NCBI GenBank assembly: GCA_902795045.1
Contig: CADBJU010000004.1
Span: forward strand, 1-64,000
DNA length: 64,000 nt
Direction: 5' to 3'
Origin: Oscillospiraceae bacterium
GTDB lineage: Bacteria > Bacillota > Clostridia > Oscillospirales > Oscillospiraceae
The notes below the pieces were generated by a model, which was not told the origin of the DNA, ran no database searches, and worked only from the letters and a program-made list of their open reading frames with translations. Position numbers and translations under genes: made by a program. Each line of letters opens with the position of its first letter. Position 1 is the stretch's first letter. Below, one piece after another: positions 1 to 7,913 of this stretch.

Positions 1-91
1 TCTGTTTTTGGTACATTTCGCTTCAATTCCTAAGCCATTCTTGCGTTATTAATTGATCGCATTTCATTATTCCCGCGTTTTTCAGTAAACT

Positions 92-1279
92 CTATTTAAT
101 CTGTTCCTTCACTTCCCGCAGGCTCAGGCCCTGCTCCCGCGCGATTTTCGCCAGATCCTCATACTCGGGCTTTTCGCGCTTTACGCCCCAGCCCTCGGCC
201 TGCTTGACCGTCACCTCGCCCCAGGGGGTCTCCGCCTTGCGGAAGGAGCGCTCCAGCGTGCGGCGGACTGCATTCTTGCAGCGCACACCCAGGGTCGTGG
301 TGTGCCGGAACAGGCAGCGCGTCAGATCGTTCTCCTGATCTCCCCGGCACAGTACCGAAAGCATCACGCCCGGGCGGTTCTTCTTCATGCCGATGGCGGT
401 CGTCCAGACATCCAGCGCCCCGGCCTCCAGAAGCCGCTCCATGGCAAAGCCGATCTCCTCGCCGGTCATGTCGTCCAGATTGCAGGAAAGCTCTGTCAGA
501 AACTCGCGCTCGTCGCTGCGCTCGCCGAGCAGGACGCGCACGGCGTTGAGACGTTCAAACTCCTTCGTCCCCATGCCGTAGCCGGTTCTTTCCACCGTCA
601 TCATCGGCACACTGTCAAACTCATTGACAAACCAAAGTACCAGCGCCGCGCCCGTCGGGGTGCAGAGCTCGGCTTTGATCTCCCCCTCATACCATGGGAG
701 ACCCCGCAGAAGGATCTCCGTCGCGGGGGCGGGAACCGGGAGAATGCCGTGGGCGCACTTGACCGTGCCGCCGCCGACATTGATGGGGGAGCAGATCACG
801 TCCTCCGGAGCAAGCTTCTCCATCAGCAGACACACGCCCACCACGTCCGCCACCGCGTCTACAGTGCCGACCTCGTGGAAGTGGATGTGCTCCATGTCCT
901 GACCGTGTACCTCGGCCTCGGCTTCGGCAATACCGTCAAAAATTTTGCGCGCGTTATACCTGACAGTTTCTGACAGCGGCATGGCGTCGATCAGTTCCCG
1001 GATCTCCTTAATGCCGTTGTGGTGATGGTGATGATGCCCGCCGTCGTGATGATGGTGCTCGTGACCTTCTTCCTCGCCGTCTATCGTGACATGGACGTGC
1101 AGACCCTTCACGCCGCACTTTGTCTCCCGCTCGGCAGTGACGACGGCCTTCCCGGCGAGGGCTTCGTTGATCTCGTTCAGAAACTCCGTCTGTCCATGCT
1201 CGTCCAGTAAATCCAGCAGGGCGCCCGTCAGCATATCGCCGGCGACGCCCATGCCGCAGTCAATGTACAGTGTTTTCAT
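92..1279 (-). CDS. larC: Nickel-pincer cofactor biosynthesis protein LarC
   Basis: LarC inserts nickel into the pyridinium-3,5-bisthiocarboxylate mononucleotide made by LarB and LarE, giving the cofactor of lactate racemase (LarA) and related racemases. The 395-residue protein starts with the typical MKTLYIDCGMGVAGDM segment. It carries a strongly His-rich stretch at about residues 73-87, a likely nickel-handling region. The protein is one continuous frame; in Lactiplantibacillus plantarum LarC is known to be made as LarC1/LarC2 through a programmed frameshift, and no such split is seen here. The ATG overlaps the larE stop by 4 bases (1276-1279) and follows a GGAGAAGAG ribosome site, so it is translationally coupled. 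No larA lies inside the window; it could lie to the left of position 92. Confidence 0.93.
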   Translation of the reverse strand: MKTLYIDCGMGVAGDMLTGALLDLLDEHGQTEFLNEINEALAGKAVVTAERETKCGVKGLHVHVTIDGEEEGHEHHHHDGGHHHHHHNGIKEIRELIDAMPLSETVRYNARKIFDGIAEAEAEVHGQDMEHIHFHEVGTVDAVADVVGVCLLMEKLAPEDVICSPINVGGGTVKCAHGILPVPAPATEILLRGLPWYEGEIKAELCTPTGAALVLWFVNEFDSVPMMTVERTGYGMGTKEFERLNAVRVLLGERSDEREFLTELSCNLDDMTGEEIGFAMERLLEAGALDVWTTAIGMKKNRPGVMLSVLCRGDQENDLTRCLFRHTTTLGVRCKNAVRRTLERSFRKAETPWGEVTVKQAEGWGVKREKPEYEDLAKIAREQGLSLREVKEQIK

Positions 1280-2031
1280 TTGCTCTTCTCCCTCGGGATC
1301 GGGTCAAGGCTGACCTCGGAATAGTACGGCGCGAGCGCTGTCCTGATCTCATCCAGGCGCTTCGCCGCCTCGCCGTGCTGCTCGGCGATAAACTGGAGCT
1401 TTGCTATGCCGTCCTTTGTGCGCACGCGAAAATCGGTAAAGCCCATGCGGAAAAGCGCGTCCTCGCTCTGTTCGACGGCGTGCAGCTTTTCCGCCGTGAT
1501 GACCTCACCCGTCGGAATGCGTGTGGCGAGGCAGGCATAGGCGGGCTTGGACCAGGTGAAAAGCCCGGCCTCTTTGGAAAGCTCCCGCAGCTTTGCCTTG
1601 GTGATGCCGCACAGACGCAGGGGAGACAGCACCCCTTCCTCGCCCAAAGCCTTATAACCGGGGCGGTCGGAGATGTCGTCGCTGGCATTCGTCCCGTCAA
1701 TGATGAGGTCAAAACCGTCCCGTGCGGCGGCAGCTTTGATGGTTGACATAATCACCTTTTTGCAATAGTAGCATCGGTTGGCGGGATTGGCGGCGACCTG
1801 GGGATCCCGCAGGGGATCGGCGGTCAGCACCGTGACCTCGGCCCCCAGCTCCCGCGCAAGCCGCAGCGCGTCGCGGTATTCAAACTCCGGCTGAAAGGGG
1901 GACTTGACGTAGTACACTCCCAGCGTCGTTGCCCATTGAAGCCCCGCATACAAAAGGCAGGATGAATCCACCCCGCCGGAAAAAGCCAGCGCGATACGCG
2001 GATGCTGCCTGAAAAATTCCTGTAATTCCAT
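1276..2031 (-). CDS. larE: ATP-dependent sacrificial sulfur transferase LarE
   Basis: LarE adenylates the carboxylates of the LarB product and donates sulfur to form the dithiolated pincer precursor. The PP-loop motif SGGVDSS is at about residues 18-24, a CYYC pair at about 87-90, and a cysteine in the YACLATRIP segment (about residue 167) matches the sacrificial Cys176 of L. plantarum LarE, which suggests the sacrificial-sulfur type rather than the [4Fe-4S] type. I chose the ATG at 2031, 6 bases after a GGAG; an in-frame TTG at 2043 would lie on that ribosome site. About 251 residues, normal for the family. It sits between larB and larC in one operon. Confidence 0.92.
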   Translation of the reverse strand: MELQEFFRQHPRIALAFSGGVDSSCLLYAGLQWATTLGVYYVKSPFQPEFEYRDALRLARELGAEVTVLTADPLRDPQVAANPANRCYYCKKVIMSTIKAAAARDGFDLIIDGTNASDDISDRPGYKALGEEGVLSPLRLCGITKAKLRELSKEAGLFTWSKPAYACLATRIPTGEVITAEKLHAVEQSEDALFRMGFTDFRVRTKDGIAKLQFIAEQHGEAAKRLDEIRTALAPYYSEVSLDPIPREKSK

Positions 2032-2062
2032 GTTTTGCTCCAATGCTTGCGTGCGTCACAAA

Positions 2063-2088
2063 AGATCCTTCGCTTCGCTCAGGATGAC
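2063..2088. repeat. Half copy of the GTCATCCTGAGC-type intergenic repeat
   Basis: The segment between larB and larE reads as the right half of a repeat seen at several other places in the window (arm AGGATGAC preceded by GATCCTTCGCTTCGCTC). It is non-coding and separates two genes of one operon by about 66 bases. Confidence 0.7.
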
Positions 2089-2097
2089 GGGTTCGGG

Positions 2098-2850
2098 TTA
2101 GTCCAAATGATTGATCATACTCGCCATATAGCCCGCGCCGAAGCCGTTGTCGATGTTTACCACCGACACGCCGCTTGCGCAGGAGTTGAGCATACTCAGC
2201 AGCGCCGCGATGCCGCCGAGGCTGGCCCCGTAGCCGACGCTTGTGGGAACCGCGATGACAGGGCAGTCGGCAAGCCCGCCGATGACCGAGGGCAGCGCCC
2301 CCTCCATGCCCGCCACCGCGACAATGACGCGGGCGGACATGATGATGTCCATGTGGCTCAACAGCCTGTGGATACCGGACACGCCCACATCGTACAGGCG
2401 CACGACCTCGTTGCCCAGTACCTCCGCCGTGACGGCGGCCTCCTCGGCCACCGGTATATCGCTGGTGCCGCCGGTGGCAACCACCACGCGGCCCTTGCCC
2501 GTGGGCTTGGGAAGCTCTCCGATCACGCCGGTCTTGGAGAGCTCGTCATATTTGAGCGGCAGTTCGGCGCCCACGAAATCCGCCGCCTCCGGGGTGAGGC
2601 GCGTGATGAGCACCGTCTGCTGCCCGTTTTTCACCATGGCCTGTGCAATGCCCAGGATGTGCTCCTTCGTCTTGCCCGCGCCGTAGATCACCTCCGGCAC
2701 GCCCTGGCGGATGCCGCGGTGAAAGTCCACCTTGGCATATTCGCCGATTTCCTGAAAGGGCTGCATCTTGAGCTTCAAAGCCGCATCCTCGGGACTTATG
2801 TTCCCGGCGGCGACCTCGTAAAGCAGCGCCGTCATCTCCGTTTTATCCAT
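2098..2850 (-). CDS. larB: Pyridinium-3,5-biscarboxylic acid mononucleotide synthase LarB
   Basis: LarB carboxylates and hydrolyses nicotinic acid adenine dinucleotide, the first step of nickel-pincer cofactor synthesis. The C-terminal half (about residues 120-250) is the PurE/AIR-carboxylase-like domain, with VATGGTSDIPVAEEA and the glycine-rich VPTSVGYGASLGG segment. The frame stays open upstream to 3690 across the promoter region and the divergent gene, but the start is the ATG at 2850: it follows a GGGAGG site, gives the normal ~250-residue length and begins with an amphipathic helix (MDKTEMTALLYEVAAG) usual for LarB. First gene of larB-larE-larC. Confidence 0.93.
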   Translation of the reverse strand: MDKTEMTALLYEVAAGNISPEDAALKLKMQPFQEIGEYAKVDFHRGIRQGVPEVIYGAGKTKEHILGIAQAMVKNGQQTVLITRLTPEAADFVGAELPLKYDELSKTGVIGELPKPTGKGRVVVATGGTSDIPVAEEAAVTAEVLGNEVVRLYDVGVSGIHRLLSHMDIIMSARVIVAVAGMEGALPSVIGGLADCPVIAVPTSVGYGASLGGIAALLSMLNSCASGVSVVNIDNGFGAGYMASMINHLD

Positions 2851-2884
2851 AGTCTGACCTCCCGTGCAAGTGTACAGTGCCTGT

Positions 2885-2913
2885 ATTTTAATCCACTTTC
2901 CCCTTATATGCAA
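2885..2913 (-). promoter_or_regulatory. Promoter of the larBEC operon
   Basis: On the minus strand: -35 TTGCAT (2908-2913), 17-base spacer, -10 TAAAAT (2885-2890), about 35 bases before the larB ATG. It is back to back with the promoter of the gene at 2989. Confidence 0.65.
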
Positions 2914-2923
2914 GCATTTAAAC

Positions 2924-2953
2924 TTGCACAGTGTCAGTATAAGCTGGTATAAT
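2924..2953 (+). promoter_or_regulatory. Promoter of the DMT transporter gene
   Basis: -35 TTGCAC (2924-2929), 18-base spacer, perfect -10 TATAAT (2948-2953). The start codon is at 2989, so the leader is short. Confidence 0.65.
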
Positions 2954-2988
2954 GCGCCCATCCCCTGAGATAAAGAGAGGATGCACCC

Positions 2989-3846
2989 ATGAAAGAACTC
3001 TCCCCGCGCGCACAGATCGTGCTGTCCATGCTGATCTTCGGCACCATCGGCCTTTTTCGGCGCGCCATCCCGTTTCCCTCGAGCGTGGTGGCGCTGGCCC
3101 GGTCGGTGATCGGCCTTGTGTTCCTGCTGGCCGTTCGCGCTTTGCGCCATGATCCCGTTGACCGCACGGCGGTGAAGAAAAACCTGTGGCGGCTGCTGAT
3201 CCCGGGCGCGATGCTGGGCATCAACTGGATCTGCCTCTTTGAGGCGTACAACTACACCTCCGTCGCCGCGGCCACCATGTGCTATTACATGGCCCCGGTG
3301 TTCATTATCCTGCTGTCCCCGCTGGTGTTCGGCGAGAGGATCACCCTCCGCAAGGGAGTGTGCGCCGCTGTCGCGGTGTTTGGGATGGTGCTGGTGTCGG
3401 ATGTGCTCACGACCGGGCTGCACGGGGCGAAAGGCCTGGCCTTCGGCCTTGTCGCCGCGGCGCTCTATGCCGCCATCGTTATCATAAACCGCACCCTCGA
3501 GGACATCTCCGGCGAGGACCGCACCGTGATCCAGTTTGCCGTCTCCGCCGCCGTGATGCTGCCCTACGTGCTGCTGACCGAAAATGTGGCCGCCCTGCGC
3601 TTTACCCCGTCGGTCACGGTCCTGCTGCTCATCGTCGGCATTGTCCATACGGGCATCGCCTATGTGCTCTACTTCGGGAGCATCGCCCATGTCCCGGCCC
3701 AGACCGCCGCGCTGTTGAGTTATCTTGACCCGGTGGTGGCGGTCCTTTTGTCGCTGCTTGTTTTGAAGGAGCCGATGAGCGTCCCGGCCATGATCGGCGC
3801 GGCGCTGGTCATCGGGGCCATGATCATAAGCGAGCTGAAGGATTGA
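2989..3846 (+). CDS. EamA/DMT-family transporter
   Basis: A 285-residue integral membrane protein of the drug/metabolite transporter superfamily. It shows the two-repeat EamA layout, each repeat with about five hydrophobic helices; conserved patches include FEAYNYTSVAAATM in the first half and YFGSIAHVPAQTAALLSYLDPVVAV in the second, typical of RhaT/RarD-like EamA proteins. Substrate is unknown; members export or import amino acids, sugars, nucleosides or drugs. It starts with an ATG behind AGAGAGG. The next gene's promoter lies over its last codons, so it is probably transcribed alone. Confidence 0.88.
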   Translation: MKELSPRAQIVLSMLIFGTIGLFRRAIPFPSSVVALARSVIGLVFLLAVRALRHDPVDRTAVKKNLWRLLIPGAMLGINWICLFEAYNYTSVAAATMCYYMAPVFIILLSPLVFGERITLRKGVCAAVAVFGMVLVSDVLTTGLHGAKGLAFGLVAAALYAAIVIINRTLEDISGEDRTVIQFAVSAAVMLPYVLLTENVAALRFTPSVTVLLLIVGIVHTGIAYVLYFGSIAHVPAQTAALLSYLDPVVAVLLSLLVLKEPMSVPAMIGAALVIGAMIISELKD

Positions 3847-3871
3847 CCGCGGGCGGCGGATTTTGTATAAT
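3843..3871 (+). promoter_or_regulatory. Promoter of the VOC gene
   Basis: -35 TTGACC (3843-3848) overlapping the stop of the upstream gene, 17-base spacer, perfect -10 TATAAT (3866-3871), 29 bases before the chosen ATG. Confidence 0.7.
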
Positions 3872-3899
3872 GGAAAAAACCGAAAGGGGAGGGCAGGCC

Positions 3900-4265
3900 A
3901 TGTTCACCTTCAACCACTTTAACTTCAACGTCTTTGACCTCGAGCGCAGCCTGAAATTCTATGACGAGGCGCTCGGCCTCAAGCCCGTACGGGAGAAAAA
4001 CGCCGCCGACGGGCACTATAAGATCGTCTTTCTCGGCGACGGGAAAAGCCCCTTCCAGCTCGAGCTGACCTGGCTGCGCGACCGCACGGAGCCCTACGAC
4101 CTGGGCGAGCAGGAATACCACCTGGCCTTCATGGCGGAGGACTTCAACGCCGCCCACGAAAAGCACAAGGCCATGGACTGCATCTGCTTTGAAAATCCGG
4201 AAATGGGCATCTACTTCCTCGAGGACCCGGACGGCTACTGGATCGAGATCATCCCGAAGCGATAA
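3900..4265 (+). CDS. VOC (glyoxalase/bleomycin-resistance) family protein
   Basis: A 121-residue single-module vicinal-oxygen-chelate protein related to lactoylglutathione lyase. It begins with FNHFNFNVFDLERSLKFYDEALGL, has the middle QLELTWLRD strand with a metal-ligand-type Glu, and ends with YFLEDPDGYWIEIIP, the standard C-terminal metal-binding Glu motif. The frame is open from 3843, but the ATG at 3900 follows GGGGAGGGC and lies behind a good promoter, so the upstream extension is rejected. Glyoxalase I activity is possible but VOC proteins of this size have varied substrates. Confidence 0.85.
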   Translation: MFTFNHFNFNVFDLERSLKFYDEALGLKPVREKNAADGHYKIVFLGDGKSPFQLELTWLRDRTEPYDLGEQEYHLAFMAEDFNAAHEKHKAMDCICFENPEMGIYFLEDPDGYWIEIIPKR

Positions 4266-4287
4266 ATCGACAATTGCAAGAGAAACG

Positions 4288-4345
4288 AAAAAACGGATCG
4301 GAGCGGCACATCAAAATTGTGCAGACTTCGATCCGCTTTTTTACG
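4288..4345. terminator. Probable bidirectional terminator
   Basis: An inverted repeat (CGGATCG / CGATCCG) with an A-run on its left and a T-run on its right lies between the convergent genes ending at 4265 and 4376. Confidence 0.5.
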
Positions 4346-4375
4346 GAAGGGATCACGCAAGCTGGCCTCCTGCAA

Positions 4376-4951
4376 TTACTTGCGCTTCCGCGCATGAGCG
4401 GTGCGCGGCTCGCCGACTTTCTGCGAAAGGACGATCACGCCCGCGGCGCTGACAAGCAGCAGGGCTGCCCAGGCGCCGACTGTGCTCTCATCGCCGGTCT
4501 TGGGGCCGTAGGGAGCCGTCACCTGCCACGACGGGGCGGTGGGAATCGGCGCCGTCCACGGGTACGGCGTCGAGGTGGGCCAGGGCGTCGGCGTTGAGCT
4601 CTTTTCAAAGCGTACGACCAGCGTCTCGTTATGCTCGACGACCGTGCCGTATAGCCCGTAGCGCAGCCCCTCGCGCACATCCGCGCCGGAGAGGGTCAGG
4701 ACGTTTACCACATAGCCCGCGTCCGGGGTAATGAGGAAGCTCACCCGCGTGCCGGGCCAGACCTGAAAGGAACCGACGATTTTGCCGGTCCAGGTCGTGC
4801 TGTTTGCATAGACCTTGCCGTGCTCGCCCACGTCCACAGTCACGGTGCAGGGGATGCTGAGGGAAACCTGCTGCACCCCGTCGGCAAAGGCGGCAGGCGT
4901 CAGCGCACACAAAAGGCTGCAAAGGAGCAGGGCGCACAGTATTCTTTTCAC
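4376..4951 (-). CDS. Secreted protein with C-terminal PKTG-type cell-wall sorting signal
   Basis: A 191-residue surface protein, last gene of the six-gene minus-strand operon. Signal peptide at about residues 1-23 ending AAFA; a beta-rich central region with LITPDAGYVVNVLTLSG, reminiscent of Listeria-Bacteroides/InlB-type repeat modules; a Pro/Thr-rich linker (TPTPWPTSTPYPW); then GPKTGDES, a hydrophobic helix and a basic tail (HARKRK), i.e. a variant sortase signal. It starts with GTG at 4951 behind AGGAG; the nearby ATG is in another frame. No sortase is in the window. Function unknown; it would be the wall-anchored member of the cluster. Confidence 0.72.
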   Translation of the reverse strand: MKRILCALLLCSLLCALTPAAFADGVQQVSLSIPCTVTVDVGEHGKVYANSTTWTGKIVGSFQVWPGTRVSFLITPDAGYVVNVLTLSGADVREGLRYGLYGTVVEHNETLVVRFEKSSTPTPWPTSTPYPWTAPIPTAPSWQVTAPYGPKTGDESTVGAWAALLLVSAAGVIVLSQKVGEPRTAHARKRK

Positions 4952-4981
4952 GGGGCATCCCGCTCCTTTCGTAAAAGCAGC

Positions 4982-5524
4982 TTAACCGCGGTCGGTGCCG
5001 CCGTCCGCCGGGTCAACGATATGATCGACCAGCTCAGAGGTATAGGTGACGGGTGTGGTGTAAGTACCGCCCTGTTCCGCGCTCGCCCAACTGTCCCTGG
5101 AGATCACAATATTGAATTCGGCGTAGCAATGGTTGTTTCTTGTGTCGCCCCAATACTGGGAGGCGATCACCGGCGTGCCCGCGGGGACATCCTCGTCGAA
5201 GGCATTGAGCGTGAAGGGGATCGTCTTGCTTGCGTCCGTTTTCAGTGTAAAGTTTCCGGTGTGAGTGAGCGAGGCATTGATGGTGCAGTCGGCCGGGATA
5301 TGCTTTGGATCGTCTATCGAGCAGGCGTGATGGACAATATCGGTCTCTTCGGCCATAAATTCGATGGTCTGATCCGCGGGGATCGTCAGCACCCAGGAGG
5401 GAGCGCCGGTGATCTGCGCCTTGACGGCCTGATTTCCCCCGGTCGATTCCCCTTCGGCAAAAGCGATGACGCTCAGGCCGGACAGGAGCGCAAGAATCAA
5501 AAGGAAGCTGAGTAGTTTTTTCAT
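4982..5524 (-). CDS. Secreted protein of the local paralogous family (member C)
   Basis: A 180-residue protein with a clear signal peptide (MKKLLSFLLILALLSGLSVIAFA). The mature part opens with GAPSWVLTIPADQTIEF and closes with GGTYTTPVTYTSELVDHI, a pattern shared with the two genes upstream in the operon. Otherwise it is beta-strand-rich with few cysteines. The start at 5524 follows GGAAAGGAGAAC; an upstream in-frame ATG at 5683 lies in the previous gene and is rejected. No known family recognised; the layout (N-terminal strand with a Trp, C-terminal G-Y-x-T-x-x-Y-x-S strand) recalls WxL-like or fimbrial-type beta sandwiches. Confidence 0.75.
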   Translation of the reverse strand: MKKLLSFLLILALLSGLSVIAFAEGESTGGNQAVKAQITGAPSWVLTIPADQTIEFMAEETDIVHHACSIDDPKHIPADCTINASLTHTGNFTLKTDASKTIPFTLNAFDEDVPAGTPVIASQYWGDTRNNHCYAEFNIVISRDSWASAEQGGTYTTPVTYTSELVDHIVDPADGGTDRG

Positions 5525-5540
5525 TGTGTTCTCCTTTCCC

Positions 5541-6086
5541 TTATGCGCCCGTTTCGACAAGCTTGGAAGAATAGACGACCGTTCCCTCGTAGTTTCCGAT
5601 TTCCGCCATGTCCCAGGTGTACTCTGTGACCCATGCGTCCGGGGCGTTATAGGTTTCGGCGTCCTTCGTTTTTGTGCCCACAACGTAGGCTGTGCCGGTT
5701 TTCATTGCGGTTTCTTCGTATTCGGGCTCGGCGTTTTTATCGCTGAGCAGATAGTTGATCTTATTGTCGGTGTTGTCTTCATCGGTCAACACCCCGTCAT
5801 AGGTCAGCGAGGCTTCGATCTTCTGCTTGTCCGACAGCACTCCGCTGTCCACAACAATCTCTACATTTGTGAGGTCCACGCGTGCGTCGTAGCCGCCCTG
5901 TTTGATGGTGATGTCGGCCGGGATTTCCAGATACCATGTGAGCTTGTTGTCCGGAATGACGGTGGTGATCGTCTGGCTCAGCTTCGCGCTGTCATCCGGT
6001 GTATATTCGTGGGAACTGGCCAGGGCGGTGCTGCCGAAGCTGAGCAGAAGCGCCAGCGCCAGCAGCAGAGGGATGAGTTTTTTCAT
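5541..6086 (-). CDS. Secreted protein of the local paralogous family (member B)
   Basis: 181 residues, with signal peptide MKKLIPLLLALALLLSFGSTALA. It shares the family pattern: early LTWYLEIPADITIKQGG, and final GNYEGTVVYSSKLVETGA. The middle is Asp/Thr-rich and polar, as in extracellular beta proteins. It lies 16 bases upstream of member C and 30 bases downstream of member A, so all are co-transcribed. Function unknown. The tandem paralogues suggest duplication within the operon followed by divergence, since only the N- and C-terminal strands remain clearly alike. Confidence 0.75.
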   Translation of the reverse strand: MKKLIPLLLALALLLSFGSTALASSHEYTPDDSAKLSQTITTVIPDNKLTWYLEIPADITIKQGGYDARVDLTNVEIVVDSGVLSDKQKIEASLTYDGVLTDEDNTDNKINYLLSDKNAEPEYEETAMKTGTAYVVGTKTKDAETYNAPDAWVTEYTWDMAEIGNYEGTVVYSSKLVETGA

Positions 6087-6116
6087 GTTGTGGTCTCCTT
6101 TCTGGGCTTTTTTGGT

Positions 6117-6677
6117 TTATTCAATATTTTCCAAGAGGGAGGTATAGATAAGCGTGCTTTCATATCTGCCTGACGGAGTGGCACTATTCCAATGATTTTC
6201 ATCGATAGCGATCACAATGCCATAGGGGATCAGTTCGTCTCTCTCATACTTGGCGACCACGCCCATACGGCTTGTGTCTGTGGGATCAAACTCTTCCACC
6301 AAATGCCTTTCTTCTGTCCATTCGTAAATTTGGATCTTGTAAGCCATGAAAGCGGAACCTATACCGGAACCTGTTCTGACCAAATATTCACCGTTGCCGC
6401 CGACGAGGGCCAGTATCATCTGCGACTCTCCAAGGTTCTGTACATTGGTTATAGTGACCAGAGGGAGGACCGTGTTTTGATAAGGCAACTGAAATTCAGC
6501 CGGTATGTTCAGTGTCCAGGACGCGCCCTTTTTCTCCGTCCAGATTAACTGTGTCATTGGTTCTTGATCACCCTGCGTGTAGTCATGCGATTTAAATTCC
6601 AAATCCGACGCAAATGCCGTGACGCCCAAGCTCAGCAGCAGCGTCAGCGCGCATAAAAGGGCAAGCAGTTTTTTCAT
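6117..6677 (-). CDS. Secreted protein of the local paralogous family (member A)
   Basis: 186 residues with signal peptide MKKLLALLCALTLLLSLGVTAFA. The mature protein has ASWTLNIPAEFQLPY near its start and GRYESTLIYTSLLENIE at its end, matching members B and C. The gene is visibly more AT-rich than its neighbours, which may reflect recent acquisition or relaxed codon use. I take the start at 6677 (signal peptide begins there; AAAAGGGGG upstream), not the open frame to 6785, which runs into a palindromic repeat element. Function unknown. Confidence 0.74.
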   Translation of the reverse strand: MKKLLALLCALTLLLSLGVTAFASDLEFKSHDYTQGDQEPMTQLIWTEKKGASWTLNIPAEFQLPYQNTVLPLVTITNVQNLGESQMILALVGGNGEYLVRTGSGIGSAFMAYKIQIYEWTEERHLVEEFDPTDTSRMGVVAKYERDELIPYGIVIAIDENHWNSATPSGRYESTLIYTSLLENIE

Positions 6678-6723
6678 AAGGTTTTTTCCCCCTTTTGTAA
6701 TACGTTTGTTGTCCCGCGGGCAG

Positions 6724-6862
6724 CCCCTCTCCGTCACAGCCTCGCGGGAGATCGGCTGTGCCACCTCCCCCGGAGGGGGAGGCAAGAGGCCGGGTACAGG
6801 TTTCGGCTTGGCTCTCCCTTTGGGAGAGCTGTCGGCGCCGCTTGCGGCGCTGACTGAGAGGG
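6724..6862. repeat. Palindromic CTCCC/GGGAG-type intergenic repeat, copy 1
   Basis: The gap between two operon genes is filled by an element bounded by CCCTCTC and GAGAGGG and containing CTCCCCCGGAGGGGGAG and CTCTCCCTTTGGGAGAG hairpins plus CTGACTGAGAGGG at its end. The same parts recur at 14320-14466 in the opposite orientation. It touches the stop codon of the gene at 6863. Confidence 0.75.
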
Positions 6863-7432
6863 CTACTCCACCGCCGCGCGGTAGCCGATCGTCGCGGCGT
6901 AGCCCCCGAGGGCCGCGCGAGACCAGTCCTCCGCACTGACATGAATAAAGAGCTCCACCGTCCGCTCTCCCGTGAATTCATCCCAGAGGCAGATCACGTC
7001 GTTTCCGTCCGCGTCGGTGATGGAGAGCGGGATGGTCTCGTCCGCATTGTCCACATTCACAAAGGCGGGGCCGTCGATATAGAGCATGATGCGCGCGCCC
7101 TCGGGCATGTCTGCCACGTCCGACACGGACGCAAAGCCGACGGACTGTGACTCCACACCGAAGGTGATGGCAATGTCCTCCGGCGGATGGAAGAGGTAGG
7201 ACGGTATCTCTGTCAGTTCCGGTTCCGCGTCGATCAGGTCGAGTTCTTCTTCGATCTGTTCCTCTGTGGCAGAATCCTGTGTCTCCACCGGGACAAGCTC
7301 CTCGTAAAGGATCGCTTCCTCCGGGGCAGGGGCAGACTCCTCGATGATGGTTTCCTCCGCAAAGGCTTTGGGCGGCCCCATGCAAAGCACCGCCGCAAGC
7401 AAGGCAGAGCAAATCGGCTTTTTCCGGTTCAT
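6863..7432 (-). CDS. Secreted protein with acidic linker, beta-rich C-terminus
   Basis: 189 residues. Signal peptide at about 1-25 (MNRKKPICSALLAAVLCMG...AFA), then an unusually acidic Glu/Pro-rich linker (about 27-75), then a beta-rich domain ending GGYAATIGYRAAVE, which resembles the end of the paralogous family downstream. The start at 7432 lies 1 base after the stop of the upstream gene, implying translational coupling; the longer open frame to 7522 would overlap that gene. The acidic spacer could hold the domain away from the membrane or wall. Function unknown. Confidence 0.72.
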   Translation of the reverse strand: MNRKKPICSALLAAVLCMGPPKAFAEETIIEESAPAPEEAILYEELVPVETQDSATEEQIEEELDLIDAEPELTEIPSYLFHPPEDIAITFGVESQSVGFASVSDVADMPEGARIMLYIDGPAFVNVDNADETIPLSITDADGNDVICLWDEFTGERTVELFIHVSAEDWSRAALGGYAATIGYRAAVE

Positions 7433-7433
7433 C

Positions 7434-7913
7434 TCACGCCACCACCAATCTGACAGGGCTTCGCGCCCCGTTGAGCGGGCTGGTCCCTTCCGCGTCGGCA
7501 AAGCAGGCATAGCAGAGCTCAATCTGATATTCGCCCGCCGCGAGGGGCTTGGAGAGCACCACGGGCTTTGAGGTCTCGCCGGGGGCCAGCATTTCAGACT
7601 CCCACAGCGTTTCCCCGTCCAGCACGAGAGAGACGCGGAAGTGGGCGAAGTTTCGCTGCGGGTTATCGAAGGTCAGCGTCTGCTCCGTCGTGTCCGCATT
7701 CAGGTTCAGCCACGCAAACTGCGGCAGGGCGATGGTATTGGTCAGCGGCTCCTCCGTCGGCGTCGGCTTCGGGGTGAGGCGCGGCTGCTGCGGTGCCGCC
7801 GCGGGCCGGGTCGTCAGCGCCCAGACTGCCACCGCGATCGCCGCGACGGCTATGATAACGAGCACGATCATGATCGCGTTGCGCGGGTCACGTTTCTTCT
7901 TCTCATTTTCCAT
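7434..7913 (-). CDS. Membrane-anchored protein with Pro/Thr linker and beta domain
   Basis: 159 residues, first gene of the surface operon. A short basic N-terminus (ENEKKKRDPRN), one membrane helix at about residues 13-34, a Thr/Pro-rich spacer (about 36-55), then a beta-sandwich-like domain (LTFDNPQRNFAHFRVSLVLDG ... AAGEYQIELCYACF). The layout is a type II membrane protein displaying a domain outside. No family name recognised. Its partner genes are all secreted, so it may be the membrane platform of the group. Confidence 0.74.
   Translation of the reverse strand: MENEKKKRDPRNAIMIVLVIIAVAAIAVAVWALTTRPAAAPQQPRLTPKPTPTEEPLTNTIALPQFAWLNLNADTTEQTLTFDNPQRNFAHFRVSLVLDGETLWESEMLAPGETSKPVVLSKPLAAGEYQIELCYACFADAEGTSPLNGARSPVRLVVA

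Noticed and set aside
2098..3690. A 530-codon reading of larB extending upstream
   Set aside because: It crosses both divergent promoters and much of the opposite DMT gene; the ATG at 2850 has a ribosome site and gives the family length.
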